Positions 1-13,289 of a stretch of DNA of 64,000 nucleotides are shown here, piece by piece. How positions within the stretch are numbered: the stretch's first letter is position 1; the number at the start of each line of letters is the position of its first letter. The stretch covers positions 97,418,401 to 97,482,400 of the forward strand of contig JBOZIK010000001.1 in NCBI GenBank assembly GCA_051453625.1. The letters run 5' to 3'. The position numbers and the translations under genes were made by a program. Under the pieces are notes generated by a model, which saw only the letters and a list, made by a program, of their open reading frames with translations, searched no databases and was not told the origin of the DNA. Source of the stretch: Welwitschia mirabilis (Eukaryota > Gnetophyta > Gnetopsida > Welwitschiales).

Positions 1-3000
1 GATAAATGATTTTGCATTTTCAATTCTCAGCTTTTCATAAGATATTATATTGAAGGTCTTTCATCATCTTATGCTTATCATGATCTAATTTTTTTATGTT
101 AATCTATCTACATAATGATATAGAATATTTGATAAATGGAATCATTAAAATTAGATTTACTAATAGACTTTGATATTATCAAGTTTTTTAAAGATACTAG
201 TAGACCTAATAGGTTGTTATAATCATGTTGGCTACTTATATTTCTTTTAATTATTTGAACTTTTAGCTATGGTTTTAAGAAAATACTAACCTTTATTAAT
301 ATTCAAGTCTAGAAATCTACCTCTACATATCATCTTAAAAAGTTACCCATGATTGGATAAAGGGCCTTCATCAAAAAAAAATTATAAGTCTACCTTACTT
401 AAAACCATATTGTGGGCATCTAAGAAGTAGATCCTTAAATCTTTCTAGTGTGCAAGAGAATCTTTCACTATTTTTTTGCTATAAGTTTATGATCTCTCAT
501 CTAATGACATTGGTATTATAATTAGGGAAGACTTTTCTAATGAAAGCCTAGTTAGATTTAGTCCAAGTAGTGGTAGAAATAATTTTAAATATATATAGTT
601 ATGATTTGCCTTTTCTTTTAGAAAAAAGGAAAGAAACATTAATTTTAATGCATTAGATGTATTAGGTATTTGAGGGATTGTAAAAATGACACACTTAGAT
701 TTTATAAGATATAAGTAAGGATCCTTAAATTTTAAACTATGAAAATGTAAAATAAGTGAAATAATTATTTTCTTGAAGTTAATTCTATTAGCATTAGAAA
801 ATTGAACACCACATAAGGATGTACCTAGATATTGTGTTTAAAGATATTCTTTCAGAGTAAATTTAGGTTAACTAAGATTGATGTTGCTTTTAGAGTCTTG
901 AGATTAAGAACTTAATTGATTATTTCACTTTTCTTATGATCTCTCATATGAATAGCCTCTACGATTACTCTTATTATCTAATTCATGATCCATTTTAAAA
1001 TTAATAGGATTTAGTGCTACCATTAATTGTTCATTATTAGTTCATAAAACTTAAGAAAAAAAATCATAAAAAGTTATGTTTTTGATACACTTGATATGTG
1101 AAATACATCAAGAAATCAGTGGCACTAGTGATACTAGACAGAGGTATTATTTGATTAGTTTAAAATAGTTTTAATAATATATGAAAATATAGCTCTTAAG
1201 ATGAATAAAAATTTAAGATGATAGGTTGTTATGAATCACTTAGAGATAAGGATTAGTGCATCAAAAATTTGAAGGACTGATGCGATAATGAAAAACTACT
1301 ATGTGATGCAATGAAAGAAATAAAAATGCAAGAATGAAAAATAGATGAAATAAATAACTTTATTTAGCTTTTGCTAAGGATGATCTTCTTCAAAATTTGT
1401 CTTCAAGTATGTACTAAGGTAGTAAGCTAAGATAGATAAAAAACGAGAAGAGAGAAGATATCATAGAAAGAAAAGATGGAAAAAAGAATTTTTTTAATTA
1501 TTTTCTTGATTTCTTTTCTTTAAACCTATAAAAATCAGTCCCTATAAGAGAATTTGATATACTATTCCAAATAATCTTTGTAATAAAATAAAGAAAATAA
1601 AAATGAAAAGAAGTAAAAATAAAAGAGAAAGAAAATAAATAAATAAATAAATAAGTAAAAAGAAGTCTTAGATTAAATTTCATCAATCAAATGCTAAGTA
1701 CAATCAACACAAATTCACAAATGAGAAAAAAAAGAAAATGAAAATAAAAGGAACTAAAAAAGAATTAATATAAAGGAAAAGGAAAAAATGAGAAAGGAAA
1801 GAACTAAAAAGGTTAGAAAAATGTAAATTTTGTGCATGTCACTACTTTAGAAATGGCACTAAAAAGTTGTTCGTGCTAAGATATAACTATGCTTATATCT
1901 ATTATCAATGTATGATAATATGTAAAATCATCCTAGGGATATAGATCTTATAGGATCAACCCAAGTTCTATTAATAAAACTAGTACTTCCACTTATAGTA
2001 TAGTCCTAGTGTCATTATTCTATGGGGATAGATAGGGTAAGCTATCAATTAAAGCAAATATAATGGAAATGAGTATAAGTGATTGGAATGTATAAGAGAA
2101 CTAGAAATGGAACATACCATCAATACTAACATATTAACTCAAAGAAAAGTATAAATATCTACTTAAATTCATGTAGCTTTTACTCTAGTTCAAGCACAAC
2201 TAATCTCATCCACCAAATACATGAGGCTTATGTAGTTCTAACACAAGCATAATGGAATAATCTCATTCACTATAGACATTAGGGTAGTATCTCTAAACCA
2301 ACTAGCCTTCATAGTAGAAATATTATAAGCATGAAAATTAGGAATATTCCAAGATCTATCAAATAAAAATTTATGTTATGGAAGATAAAGTAAAAAGAAG
2401 AATCACACATGAAAGCTTAAAGTAATAACAGTCCTTGCCTAATGCTAAGCATAACAATTATGAAACAATCATCACTTAATATAAAATTAATGCACTAAAA
2501 AAAGAACATTTAACAATTTATTATCAGATAAGTAAAAGTGTACAATTCATAAAAGTAGTTATGCTAATAAAAAAAATGTTAGCTTGAAAGCTCTCCATCC
2601 TTAATGGAATGATTATAAAGAATACATAACTAAAACTCTAATAATCTCTTGTACAATATGACCAAAAATGACTTTAAGTTAATTTAAGTAGGGCATTTAT
2701 AGACCAAATTAGGGTTTCCAAGGACTAATGGGGTTATTTTTTAAAATTCATAAAGTATATGAGGTCATATTTGTTGTTTATCATCTACTCTAAAAAATTC
2801 CCCAAATGGATTGCTTGTATTAATAAGGTCTAGCATTGTAAGTATGGACTCATTCTGCACATAATAACCAATGCTGTCACTTATAAACTTGATGTTTCCA
2901 TCAATAATACTTGTCACACATCCATCCTCTACCATAATAATCTATATTATGCAAATATCCTAAAAAATAAGTGTTAAATCATATTATTAAAAACACTAGA

Positions 3001-4330
3001 TTTTTATGCCTTAATCATGATAAATGGATAAAAGCATCATAATTATTAATTTGACATGCTAATAAGGCCTAGATTTCTTAATGAAAATGTCAATTTTTTC
3101 TTGCTAGTAATAGTGCTCTAGAAAATAAATTAATGATGGGTATGTTTGCACTTTAAACCTTTAGATTATTTAAAAATTGTTAAAAATCAAAGGTGAAATT
3201 CAAAGGGAAAAAAATTCTTTAGAATGAATGTTTGAAGACCATTACATTTGGAAAGCCTACTATGTTATTTCTTATTTATCAATTATCTCAGCCATTTCAT
3301 TTCCTATTTTATTTAAGTTTAGCTGGAAACATGGTTGTGTATCATCTGGATTTTTAATCACTTATTTGAAATAATTTCATTTTTTCTTGAGGATTGTAGG
3401 GAAGTAAAGATAGAGAATTTGGATGGGGAGGATATGGTGGTTGCATGTTTTACATTTATTATTTTATAGAAATTTGTTTGGATATTAATGTGGCCTTTTG
3501 TAATCTCTAAAAATAGATATAAATTCATCATTAAATTCATCATTAGTATCTCCGAAAGTTCTTCTTTATTTTATTTTAATATTTCTTTTATTTCACTACC
3601 TAGAAGATGAAATAGTACAAATAAAACTTTCTTATATGGTTTGGAGTCCTAAAATTCTCATATTAAAGTTGTAGTAAATGCTAATTCCAACACTGATAGA
3701 TAGATAAAAGTAAAGCAATGATTACTAATAGTAATACAAAATGAATTTTCCCTTTAACGTAGAGATTTTTCACCTATAATAAGCATGTTAATAGAAAGAC
3801 ACTTAGGTGGTATTGCCTAAGAGGTTTCATACATATTATGTTTTTTCTAATCTATATAATAAAGGATTTCTTTAAACTTCTATTACATGCATGAAAATTG
3901 AGTAAAGAGAAATATTTAGTGATATCATTCTATATTGAGCTTTATGATAAAAGGAGGATAGGATTAATTAAAGTTCATAGAAAAGGGTTACAACAAAAAA
4001 TATATCAAGGAGATGAAGGAGAATTCTTAGGTTTACTCTATTGTTATGAATGTAAACATATACTCCTTATGTTTACATAAATCTTTACAATAGTTAATGA
4101 ATATGTAATTGATAGTAAGTTATTTTTAAATAATAATTATTTTATTATGATCCTGTAAATCATCTCCATTTTTTCCCTAAGAATTTTGCTTTTGACTTTA
4201 CTATTGTTTGACATGTGAGGTTGTTGAATGCATATGTTACCTTCAGTTAGTTGATTTTTCTTCAATTTGAAAGGGCATTTATAGTTTTAATAGGAAAATT
4301 CCTTTCTTGTATTATGGCTGTTTAAAACAT
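1..4330. other. Intergenic/repeat-derived DNA, no recognisable gene
   Basis: A+T-rich sequence with no coding frame I can assign. Open frames here are 60-62 codons or shorter and dominated by Phe, Ile, Lys and Asn, as expected by chance at this composition. One minus-strand stretch (about 2,775-2,950) stays open for roughly 55 codons with a balanced composition and could be an exon or transposon scrap; I do not recognise it. A minus-strand motif CTATAAATG near 2,695-2,705, next to an AAACCCTAATTT stretch, resembles a plant promoter or LTR TATA region, but nothing downstream supports a gene. Confidence 0.5.
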
Positions 4331-5860
4331 GGTGGAGCAAGTTTTGATTTATTCTTGGACATGATATTATTTCCTTATCTACTTCATACACTACAACCCT
4401 CATCTAGTAATTCTATTTATTACTAGTGAACTCTTTCCTTTTATTTATCCATGTCCTAGAATGAAGCTTTATGTGTTTCTAAAATGCTCTAACAACACTA
4501 ATATGTGACATTATTTTATAAAATCCTTAAAACATAAGGGTCTATTATCACCCATAGTTATATTTATAATAAGAAAAAACTATGTTAAATTGGATGATAT
4601 TGAATTTACTTTTTTGTTTTATGAATTAAATTGAAGTTTGTTTATCTTAGATTTAAGAATATTTTAGTGTCTAAATTAATTATATTATTAGAGACATCAA
4701 ACTACATGCTTTAAGACTAATGCCAGTCATATTGTAAGTCCACTTATAGATTTTAGCTTTATCAAGAATGATGCTAATATTATAATATTATTAATTATAC
4801 TCATGATGTTTGCTTTAAAATTAATGGATATTAAACTAATACCAACAAAGCCATAATGCATAGATCAAATACAATTCACTTAGAGATGATGAATGTTGCT
4901 ACTTGTTTGATGTTTAAATTAGTATCTCAGCTTAGTTTTAATTAATATTAGTAGTTGTTAGAGCTTTTAAATAAAGAAAATATCTAGCCAAAACATGTAG
5001 GTAAATTTATAGATATGTCTACTCATGTTCTTTCTCTTATATCTCCTTTCTTATAGATCATGTACTACTAATCATTTGACATCCCATCCTTAGTTCTTAT
5101 TCATTTAACATCATCACTTTCTTAATTGTCATGCATTGATTTACATGATTGACATTGAGTGAACTCGATCCTCTTCATAGATGCCCCTTAATAATCTCTT
5201 ATTCGCATCCACATTTAAGTTTAATTTATCATCTAGCAATAAAATAACCAATGCACTTAACTATCTAATTATGTTCTTTCCTACAGACTATGTCTTTCAA
5301 GACTTCTTAATGAAGAGAATGATTGATTGGGAAAATAAATGTGGAGGATCTTACAATCTATAAGACAACTTAGTACCTAATCACTTCTCTTTAGTACTTT
5401 TTTTAATTGATTTATGACATAGGAAATTTGCTCATTCATCACTTAAACCATTAAATAAATTAAAAATAAACCTTTTTTTTTTATTCAATAGTGTTTTTCA
5501 TGTACGTGATAATTTCCTACTAGTTAAAAAGATCACTTATCTTTTTTGGTTATCTTCGTTACTAGTAAAGTATATTATATTTGTCGTAGTTATTCTATTT
5601 TGTGTAATTTCAATGCTTAGTTCTTTTTTCATAATTATTGATGATTTTTCTCAATATATGTAAATCTTTCTTATAAAATTTAAATCTAGTAGATATTATA
5701 TTTTATGCAATTTCTATGTTTATGTTTAGAATTAATTTTATGTCTCTATCAAATACATATGGATTGATAATGGATTTTAATTTTTTCTAAATCCATTAAT
5801 TTTAAAGTAATACATTATGGATTTATAAAATAAGCTAAATTCGCATCTATCTTTATGACA
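4330..5860 (+). pseudogene. Ty1/copia pol fragment: protease end, GAG-pre-integrase, integrase core
   Basis: Remnant of a copia polyprotein on the plus strand. The stretch at 5,181-5,363 reads LNNLLFASTFKFNLSS and then CVFQ-like residues, matching the linker between the copia protease and integrase (usually VLFVPSFKFNLLSVSKLT). At 5,625-5,700 the frame gives IIIDDFSQYM, then a stop, then IFLIKFK, the first-aspartate region of the integrase core. At about 5,745-5,775 KYIWIDNGF corresponds to the second-aspartate motif (RSDNG-type). Stops and frameshifts break every segment. A protease active-site region may lie near 4,330-4,420 but has lost its DSG/DTG triad. No LTRs were found, so the element's limits are unknown. 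Family assignment is firm; lineage (Tork- or Retrofit-like) is a guess. Confidence 0.7.
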
Positions 5861-6260
5861 AAGGATATGTGGGATTACTAAGAAACTTATATATTTATTA
5901 AATTAGATCAACTAATGAAATTTTTGCAAGGTCTTAATTATAATTATTTTAGAGTGCTAAGTCAAATTATTCTTTAAGAGTCATTTCCTTTGGTTAATAA
6001 ATTTTATGCACTAGTTTTACAAGAAGAAAGGCAATAAGCTCTTCATACATTTCAATCAATTTATGATGTCTTTATTCTTACTATTAAGAAGACCTATGCT
6101 AGACTTCATATTCTAATTAGAATGTAGATTTAAAAGAAAATCACATAATAAACCTTAATGCTTTCACTATGAAAGATATGGTAATTGAATGTAGACTTAC
6201 TATAAGCTTTATCATTTTTCTTCTAAAAAAAATAGTCAAGTCACTACTACTAGGTAAATT
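5860..6260 (+). pseudogene. Ty1/copia gag fragment (UBN2-like capsid plus zinc knuckle)
   Basis: Reading 5,865-6,060 gives KLDQLMKFLQGLN, then YNYFRVLSQIIL, then a stop, ESFPLV and LVLQEERQ. This is the conserved C-terminal capsid region of copia gag (F-L-x-G-L-N ... R-S-Q-I-L ... V-x-Q-E-E-R-Q). About 110 bases on, at 6,160-6,225, CFHYERYGN followed by stops and TYYKLY lines up with the CX2CX4HX4C knuckle and its usual YKLHG tail; the second Cys has become Tyr and the His has become Asn. It lies directly after an integrase fragment, the reverse of the normal gag-protease-integrase order, so it probably comes from a second element or a rearrangement. Confidence 0.65.
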
Positions 6261-8454
6261 ATGCCATTTAATTATGAATTTAATGGTGTTGATACATCCT
6301 TTATTAAATTTATTCCTAGTGAGAAAACAACTAGAATCTAGAATAGTCANNNNNNNNNNNNNNNNNNNNNNNNNNNNNNNNNNNNNNNNNNNNNNNNNNN
6401 NNNNNNNNNNNNNNNNNNNNNNNNNNNNNNNNNNNNNNNNNNNNNNTATTAGTTATTTTAGCTTTAATGATACCAAACTTAATCATTCAAACCATAAATA
6501 AATTTATTTTATTAATTTTATGGATATTAATCACAAGAAAGTGAATAAAATGATATTCAGCACCCTAAAGCATTCAGAATGGATGAACCCCATACAACAG
6601 TCGATTTTGTAGTGGATGACATACTCCAAATTTTTCAATGAATAAACATAAAATTTGGGAAAAGTATTAATACTAAATATTACTTGTCTTTTTACTACAC
6701 TTGAGTAATTAATCCTATGCTACTATGATAGTTCATAATATGAAAAACTAGATATTTTTCTTAGTTTCAACACTCAAATACAAAGATAGGAGTTGATGTC
6801 TAAGAAATATGTATATCTACACATTATACCATCATCTTGTATTGGTCTATAGAATGGTATAAGTATGTCTAGTACTATATTGAATTCTCTAGTGTTTTTT
6901 TTCCTTACTTAAATAAAAGTGTACTAAGCCTTTGATTCTATTTTTACTCTTCTTTACTCCTTATAATTTACCTTTGAAAAATAAACCTTTACTTGAGGTC
7001 AATTCTATTAAGAACATTCTTATTCAAGAATCTATTACCTTTTAAATGGACATTCATTTAGTCATACTATAAATAATATTAAACTTAGTTACAAGAGATT
7101 ATCTTATCATAAGCTCTGAACTTGTAATGTTTAGCAATGTGGCTCTTCTACTAGCATCTCTAGTGTGAAAATGGGGTTTACTCTACTCAACTACCTTTGG
7201 GAAGAGAAGTAAACATCACATGTTTATAACTTTCCAATTAGAGATTATTGTGTTAAAAGATATTGATGTTATCTTACTCTCGCTCTATATGCATGGACTA
7301 TAAACTAATGCTTTTGTTGTAGTTCTGCTCCATTTATCACTTTTCCAAAAAGGTTTGGGAAATACAATGGTTTAGGTAATAAATATATCTTCTTTAAGAT
7401 ATCAACATCTCTACATTTGTACCATCCACTAGAATTGACAATAATGGATACAATGTAAACATTATACTATAAATTTGACCACTATAAAATATACACTAGC
7501 AATAACATAGTTTACATTTTGTATTACAAAACCAATAATAAGATAGTTGTACTTATATCCCATAAACTTGATTTCCATGATATAAACAACACTTACAATA
7601 ATAATAATTAAATTATATGTATGAATTATGTGTGATAAACATATACAAATATGAAATTAAGAATGTGTACCTAGTTATTTATGATATGTACCTTTATTAA
7701 ACAACTGGTAGATTGCATATTAATTATATGTTTACTTAAAATAAGGAAGAAGAATGGGGTGTAAAACATTGAATAATTATAAAAGTAAATTATAACCATT
7801 ACTAATGTAAGATACATCTCATTTTTCATGTTACATCATATACATTATTAAAATGTTATTTTTTTAATACTTTAAGAATTATTATAGACTTGTTATTTAC
7901 ATTCCCTATGAGAGTCTTTTGTATACCCTCAACATTCTTAAATGGCTTATGGTATGTCTATGTATGTGAGTGCATGTGCATGCGCATACACATGTGTATG
8001 GGTTTGATATTGGCATAGTAGTCATAATGTAAATAATGAGATCATGTGGTCTAGATACATATCTAACTAAGTAGATGGTTTAGATGCATGTGTATGATGG
8101 GACCATATGGTTTTAATATGTTTAATGCTTGTTTAGTAATAACAATTGTACATTTATATGATGGGATCATGTGAACATAGTAAATATGACTAATGTAATG
8201 CTTTTATAACCTTAATTATCATCCTTACAATTACTTAATTATTTACTCCACTAATCATGATGGACTTTATTATTTGTAGAGACTTCAAATGAGTACAAGT
8301 TACTACTTAAATTGGCAAATACTATATTAAAAAATATTATATTAACATCTTATTTATACTCAAGTATTTTAATATTATATTAACATTTTACTACTTAATA
8401 TTTATTTTGCATTTCTATAAGTGTTAATATTCCTTTACTATAATTATTTAGTGT
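6260..8454. other. No gene seen; contains a 97-N gap and upstream flank of a CACTA element
   Basis: No coding similarity found on either strand. Ns fill 6,350-6,446. Around 7,955-8,005 there is a run of alternating purine/pyrimidine (TG, CA and CG steps, including GCATGTGCATGCGCATAC), which could adopt unusual structure. Weak repeats of a GGGATCATGTG-like phrase occur at 8,040-8,180. The 5' terminus of the CACTA element downstream should lie here, but I could not fix it. Confidence 0.4.
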
Positions 8455-11270
8455 TATAGATACTATAAGAATATGATGGCATCATTACATCCATTATCAT
8501 AAGTGCATGGATCCATTAATATAGGAAATAAGAGATAGATGTTTAAGAATAAGTACTAAATACCCATACATAGTTAAAGGATTATCTTTAATTCCAAATA
8601 ATATGGTTACCTTATTTTTATCCTATTAATATGTTTAGGGTATCTAAGGTGTATGAGGATGATGTCAATAACTTTATAAAATTTGTAATTAATAATATTA
8701 AAAATTTCCAAGGCATACTTTATCCATGTGTGAAATGTTGTAACACTTGTTATTAACAATCAAATACACTTTTTGAGTACCTTTTATGTAAAGTCATGGA
8801 TATTACCTACATGAAGTGGATTATGTTTAAGAAAAATTTAGAATAATATTATGATCAATCTAGTGGCAATCATGTTTTACAAGATAATCTAGTTTCCATG
8901 GTGAAAGAAGCCTTTATGTACTTCAATAACGATGAGCAATTACATGAAAAGACAAATGTTGCGCATTTTTCAGACTTTCATAATTTAGATGGTGATGTAC
9001 AAAATGTAGAATTTAAAATATTAATAAGAGATGCTACCAAGCCATTATAACCTAATTGCATAAAATATTCAAATCTTTGTATGATTTGGAAAATTTCTTA
9101 CCATTAAAGTAATGGGTAAATGATCAAATATAATGTTTTCAATGTTGCTTATCTCTTGCATAACTCTTTTATAGAAGGTAATATAATTCCAAGTTCTTAT
9201 GATCAATTTAAATTAACAATTAATTTTTTAGGTATGAACTATGATAAAATGCATGCATTCCCTCATGACTATGTGTTGTATTGAAAGAAACATGAGAACA
9301 AAATAAAACTCCTCAATGTGATGCATCTAGATGAATATCAAGAAGTAGTTACAAGGAGAATAATCCAAAAAACAAAAAAATCATACTAAAGTATTGTGAT
9401 TCTTTCCATTAGGTTCAAGGCTAAAAAGGCCTTATGCATCAACTATAATAGCAGAATATGTGATATGGAATTTTAAAACACATAGAGGTATGGAATAATG
9501 CAGCATCTAGTAGGTTCTATCTCATGGAAGAATATCTGTGAATCATATGTTGAATTTAAATTTGATTCTAGACATGTAAGACTTGAAATTTTGATGATGA
9601 ATTTATCCGTTTTAGAATGCTTACTACTTATTATAGTTATTAGTCAGTTGTGATAATTTTATACAACTTATAATCTTGTCTAATCCATGAAAAGTTCTTA
9701 TTTAATGCTTTCTTTATTAATATCTAGGTCTAAGCAATGAATTAAAAATATTAATGTACTCTTACAACCTCTTGTTAAAGAATTCAAGCTACTATGACAT
9801 GAAGAAGTAAAAATTTGATTATATTTAATAAGGATTTCTGTATTATGAAAGTAGTATTACTTTAGATAATAAATGATTTTCAAGCCCATGGAAACATTGT
9901 AGGCTAGATTATAAAGGGGAGAATAGCATGTCCCATATGTACTCATAAAACTAAATCACTATGGTTGTCTCATAGTAGAAAATATTTTTACTAAGGGCAA
10001 AGAAGATTTCTTAATAAAAATCATAGGTATAAGCAAATGAAGAGACTATACCATGAAAGAGTAGAGACAAAAACCCAAGTCACTAAGCAATGAACAAATT
10101 CTTACATAGCTTAAAAAATAGAGTTCATTAGAGGAAGGTGCATTTATAAATATCAGAATAATAAGACAAATATGTAAAAGGTATAAGGAAAAAAGTCATT
10201 TAAATGCCACTCATTTTATTAAATTTTAAAAGTTACAAACAAGTGTAAGGAAATCAACTCACATGTTCTGGGGAAAGAGCTTAGTAGTGGATGAAAAAAT
10301 AAATTAATACTATTTACTCTTCCATATTTAAATGTAACAAAAGTTTATGAGATGTTTTAATAATAAATTCATTTTCTTTAGTTTAATATTTTTTCATTCT
10401 TTAAATATACATACAATGATGATGTGTAGAACAATTTGGATGTTATGCATATTAAAAATAATGTGTGTGATGGCTTCTTAAGCACTATTATGACTATCAA
10501 AGGAAAATCAGACAACAAGCTAGAACCATAACTAGATCTTAAAGCTCTAGGTTTCAAAGATGAACTATTAGCCATTATGCTAAATGATGGTTGAAAAAAT
10601 TCCTTTTAACTATCAGTCTTGTGATGTTAGTAAAGAAAAAGAAGTATTTTTTCACTATGCTATTATAGTTTAAAATTCTAGATGATTATAAATCAAATAA
10701 TCATAGATGTATCCTACAAAAATAACATAGATTGTTGGATCTTAAGATCCATGAATATCATGTTCTTTTGTAATAAATTCTTCCTATTGTTTTGCATTAT
10801 CTACTTCCATCTAAACTATGTCCTTTAATAATTTAATTACACTTATTCTTTAAGGATATTTATTTCAAAAAAATAATATAAAAAATAAGAAAAAACTAAA
10901 CTCAAAAGTTACTATCATAATTTGTGATCTTAAGAGAATGCTTCCTCCAACTTTCTTTAATATCATTGATATATTTTATCTATCTATTTGAAAATCAAGC
11001 TTATGTTTTGTGGTCCTATTTAATATTGATCAATGTATCTTATAGAAAGGTAATAAGCATATAATTTTTTTGGAATTATAAATTTTTAATAATTATTAAA
11101 TAATTTTCATTTTTTTACATGTTTACCATTTAGATTCTTAAAAGTTTTAAAGGTGTATGTTAGAAATAAGAACAAACCTAAGGGATTAATTACAAAAGAA
11201 TTTCTAGTCAAGGAGGTACTAACTTTTTATAAAAATATGTGATAAATACTAAAACATTTGAAATCAGTTA
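8455..11270 (+). pseudogene. CACTA TNP2-like transposase pseudogene
   Basis: TNP2 is the transposase of CACTA elements. The frame near 8,640-8,740 reads VYEDDVNNFIKFVINN and then PCVKCCN, the N-terminal region with the CPC-x2-C zinc-binding motif. Next come NVAHFSDFHNLDGDVQN (about 8,950-9,010), NYDKMHAFPHDYVLY (about 9,230-9,280; family form NYEKIHACPNDCVLY) and INDFQAHGNIVG (about 9,860-9,910). LDVMHIKNNVCDGFL at 10,435-10,485 matches the highly conserved NLDVMHIEKNVCD block, followed by LDLKALGFKDEL, then HEYHVLL near 10,750. VYVRNKNKPKGLITKEF at 11,155-11,205 is the YVRNRAxPEGSIAEGY block that ends the domain. Frameshifts and stops, many TAA or TAG where Gln or Trp is expected, interrupt each segment. 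Catalytic competence is lost. Confidence 0.85.
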
Positions 11271-11556
11271 TAACATAATTATGTTCTTGATAATAACTCT
11301 AGTAAATCATCTTACATTCAAAAGGAAGATCACCATGTTGTGCAAAGAGAATTTTATTAAGCAAAATAGAAATTAAACAAGCACATAGATATGTATCATT
11401 TAATAACTTTTGAATTGAATCATACATAATATTAGTGAATTATAATTTCCTAATTCTATTATTTTTGTATATGTACTTAATTTTTCATGTGTACAATTAT
11501 CATCTAAAAGGACTTCATAGAGGGTATCCATAAAGGACAAAATATTTATTGCTCAA

Positions 11557-12330
11557 ATGCATTATGATCACTTCACTAGTTGGTTTAAAGAACATGTAAC
11601 AAACAATACCATCTCAATAAAGATATTACCTTTCTTATATAAGGTTTTTAGTTTTCTTCATATCTTATGTTTAAAATATTATTTTTATGTTTTAGATGAG
11701 CAAGTTAAGGAAGAAGGCATGTTTGGTAAAAAATTAAAAAAATTGAAATGGTTGTCACATTCTATAAGCAAGCATAACATAAGATACAAGGAATGTTTAA
11801 TTAATGGGTATATATGTCATGTAAGGGAGAGAGATGTAGACTTAACATGTCAAAATAGTGAAGTTTTTATGATTGCAAATGCTACTTATGTATCAAGTAT
11901 AGATGATAACAATCCTATAAGCAATGATATAAGCTATTATGATGTCTTGAAAGACATAGTCATATTAGATTATAATTCCATTTTTAGTGTTATAATCTTT
12001 AAATGGCAATGGTTTAGTATTATTCAACAAGCTAACATCAAAAAGCATGGTTATGTTTTCATGTTAATTAACCATTTTTAGTGTTATAATCTTTAAATGG
12101 CAATGGTTTAGTGTTATTCAACAAGCTAACATCAAAAAGCATGGTTATGTTTTCATGTTAATTAACACATGCAAATATGTTAGGGATGATCATGAACAAG
12201 ATGAATCATTTATATTAGCTAGTGCAGCATCATAGTTTTTCTATATAAAATACATTAAGAATTCATTACATATTATTATAGCATCAATTAAACCAAGATA
12301 TATTTATGATAATAGTGAAAATGAAGATTG
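11557..12330 (+). pseudogene. CACTA transposase C-terminal region (DUF4218 end and DUF4216-like)
   Basis: An open frame of 174 codons runs 11,557-12,081. Its start (HYDHFTSWFKEHV) resembles the F-x-x-W-F-K segment ahead of DUF4216. KKLKWLSHSISKHNIRYKEC then INGYICH, TCQNSEVF, NPISNDISYYDVLKDI, LDYNSIFSVIIFKW follows the DUF4216 consensus closely (L-x-W-L-A-x-G-P-S, INGYRFHTK, TQNSGV, YYGVI-x-EI-x-ELDY). A likely in-frame intron lies before residue 45 or so, since TTTTATGTTTTAG stands directly before DEQVKEEG. A 94-bp tandem duplication inserts a second copy of the FKW...YVFMLIN segment; after it the normal tail resumes (DESFILASAAS, then FFYIKYIKNSLHIII) to about 12,330. This is the longest intact coding stretch of the element. 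Confidence 0.8.
11978..12165 (+). repeat. 94-bp tandem duplication, two copies
   Basis: Copy 1 is 11,978-12,071 and copy 2 is 12,072-12,165; they differ at about one base (TAGTATT versus TAGTGTT). It lies inside the DUF4216-like frame. Because 94 is not a multiple of three, the second copy shifts frame and causes the stop that ends the open frame at 12,081. Near identity shows that it arose long after the element began to decay. Confidence 0.9.
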
Positions 12331-13289
12331 TTTTATATTAGAAAAAAGATAAGAAATATGAATCACCATTCATACATAATTCTAATATCCTTGACAAGGA
12401 GAATGATGCAAAAATTAAAAACATGAATTGGAATCATATAAATTCAGAGGTCACTATGATTAATAAATTTAATTTACATTCTCTACCTTCATAATTTAAT
12501 GCATTTAATGAGATAACATATCTTTATGTTTACTTAAGAGTATTAAATTATTATTTACAAGAAATAAATAAAAGTCGTTAACTCATAAATGATTATGGTT
12601 TAGTGTAGATAGATAAAATATAATTTTCTTATCCCTTTTAAATTATGATATTTACAATTAATACTTTATTTTTGATAAAATATAATGAATGTCTTTTAGT
12701 TTTTGAAGTAACCATTTTGTCAAAAAATAATATAGATATGTCTTGCATGTTTAAGCTTTAATTTATCATACATTTTAAAATAACATGATTTGACTTAACT
12801 TATGTAATATTTAATAACAATGTACTATAATTAACCTTTTTAAAATGTAAGAAAAAAGGATAAAGAGGAAGAATGGAAGATATAGAGCCTTTTAAAAGTA
12901 AAGGATTTCTTTATAAGCATATAGTTTTTAAACTATACTTTACATGTGCAAGTATCAAGTTTCTTAGAGGAATATCATTCACTCAGACATAGTTGTTTTT
13001 ATATAAGAACTGACATGGCTAACATTTCTCACATTAAGAACAAAGAATATTTGATAGTTTTCTAAGTAATAATGAATATTGAAAAGTCTTTACTTTATTA
13101 TTTATTTCATTTTTTATATTATCAATTTAATATTTCATTACTTATAAGTAAAGGTAATAGCTCTAAATTAAAAAAAAAAGGGGGGAAAAAGCAAAATTCC
13201 TATATGTAGCTAGACTTAGGCCTCATGAGAAGATGTAACTTAGATGTAATAAAAGAGGTTAAGTGATTGGTTCATATAGAAAGAGATTA

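Noticed and set aside
7478-7500. CACTATAAAAT and CACTAGCAATAAC as CACTA terminal repeats
   Set aside because: No matching inverted copy with a 3-bp target duplication was found downstream of 16,260, and CACTA is common by chance in such DNA.
7955-8005. Palindromic alternating purine/pyrimidine run (ATGTGCATGCGCATACACAT)
   Set aside because: Simple dinucleotide-type sequence; no associated gene, promoter or repeat supports a function.
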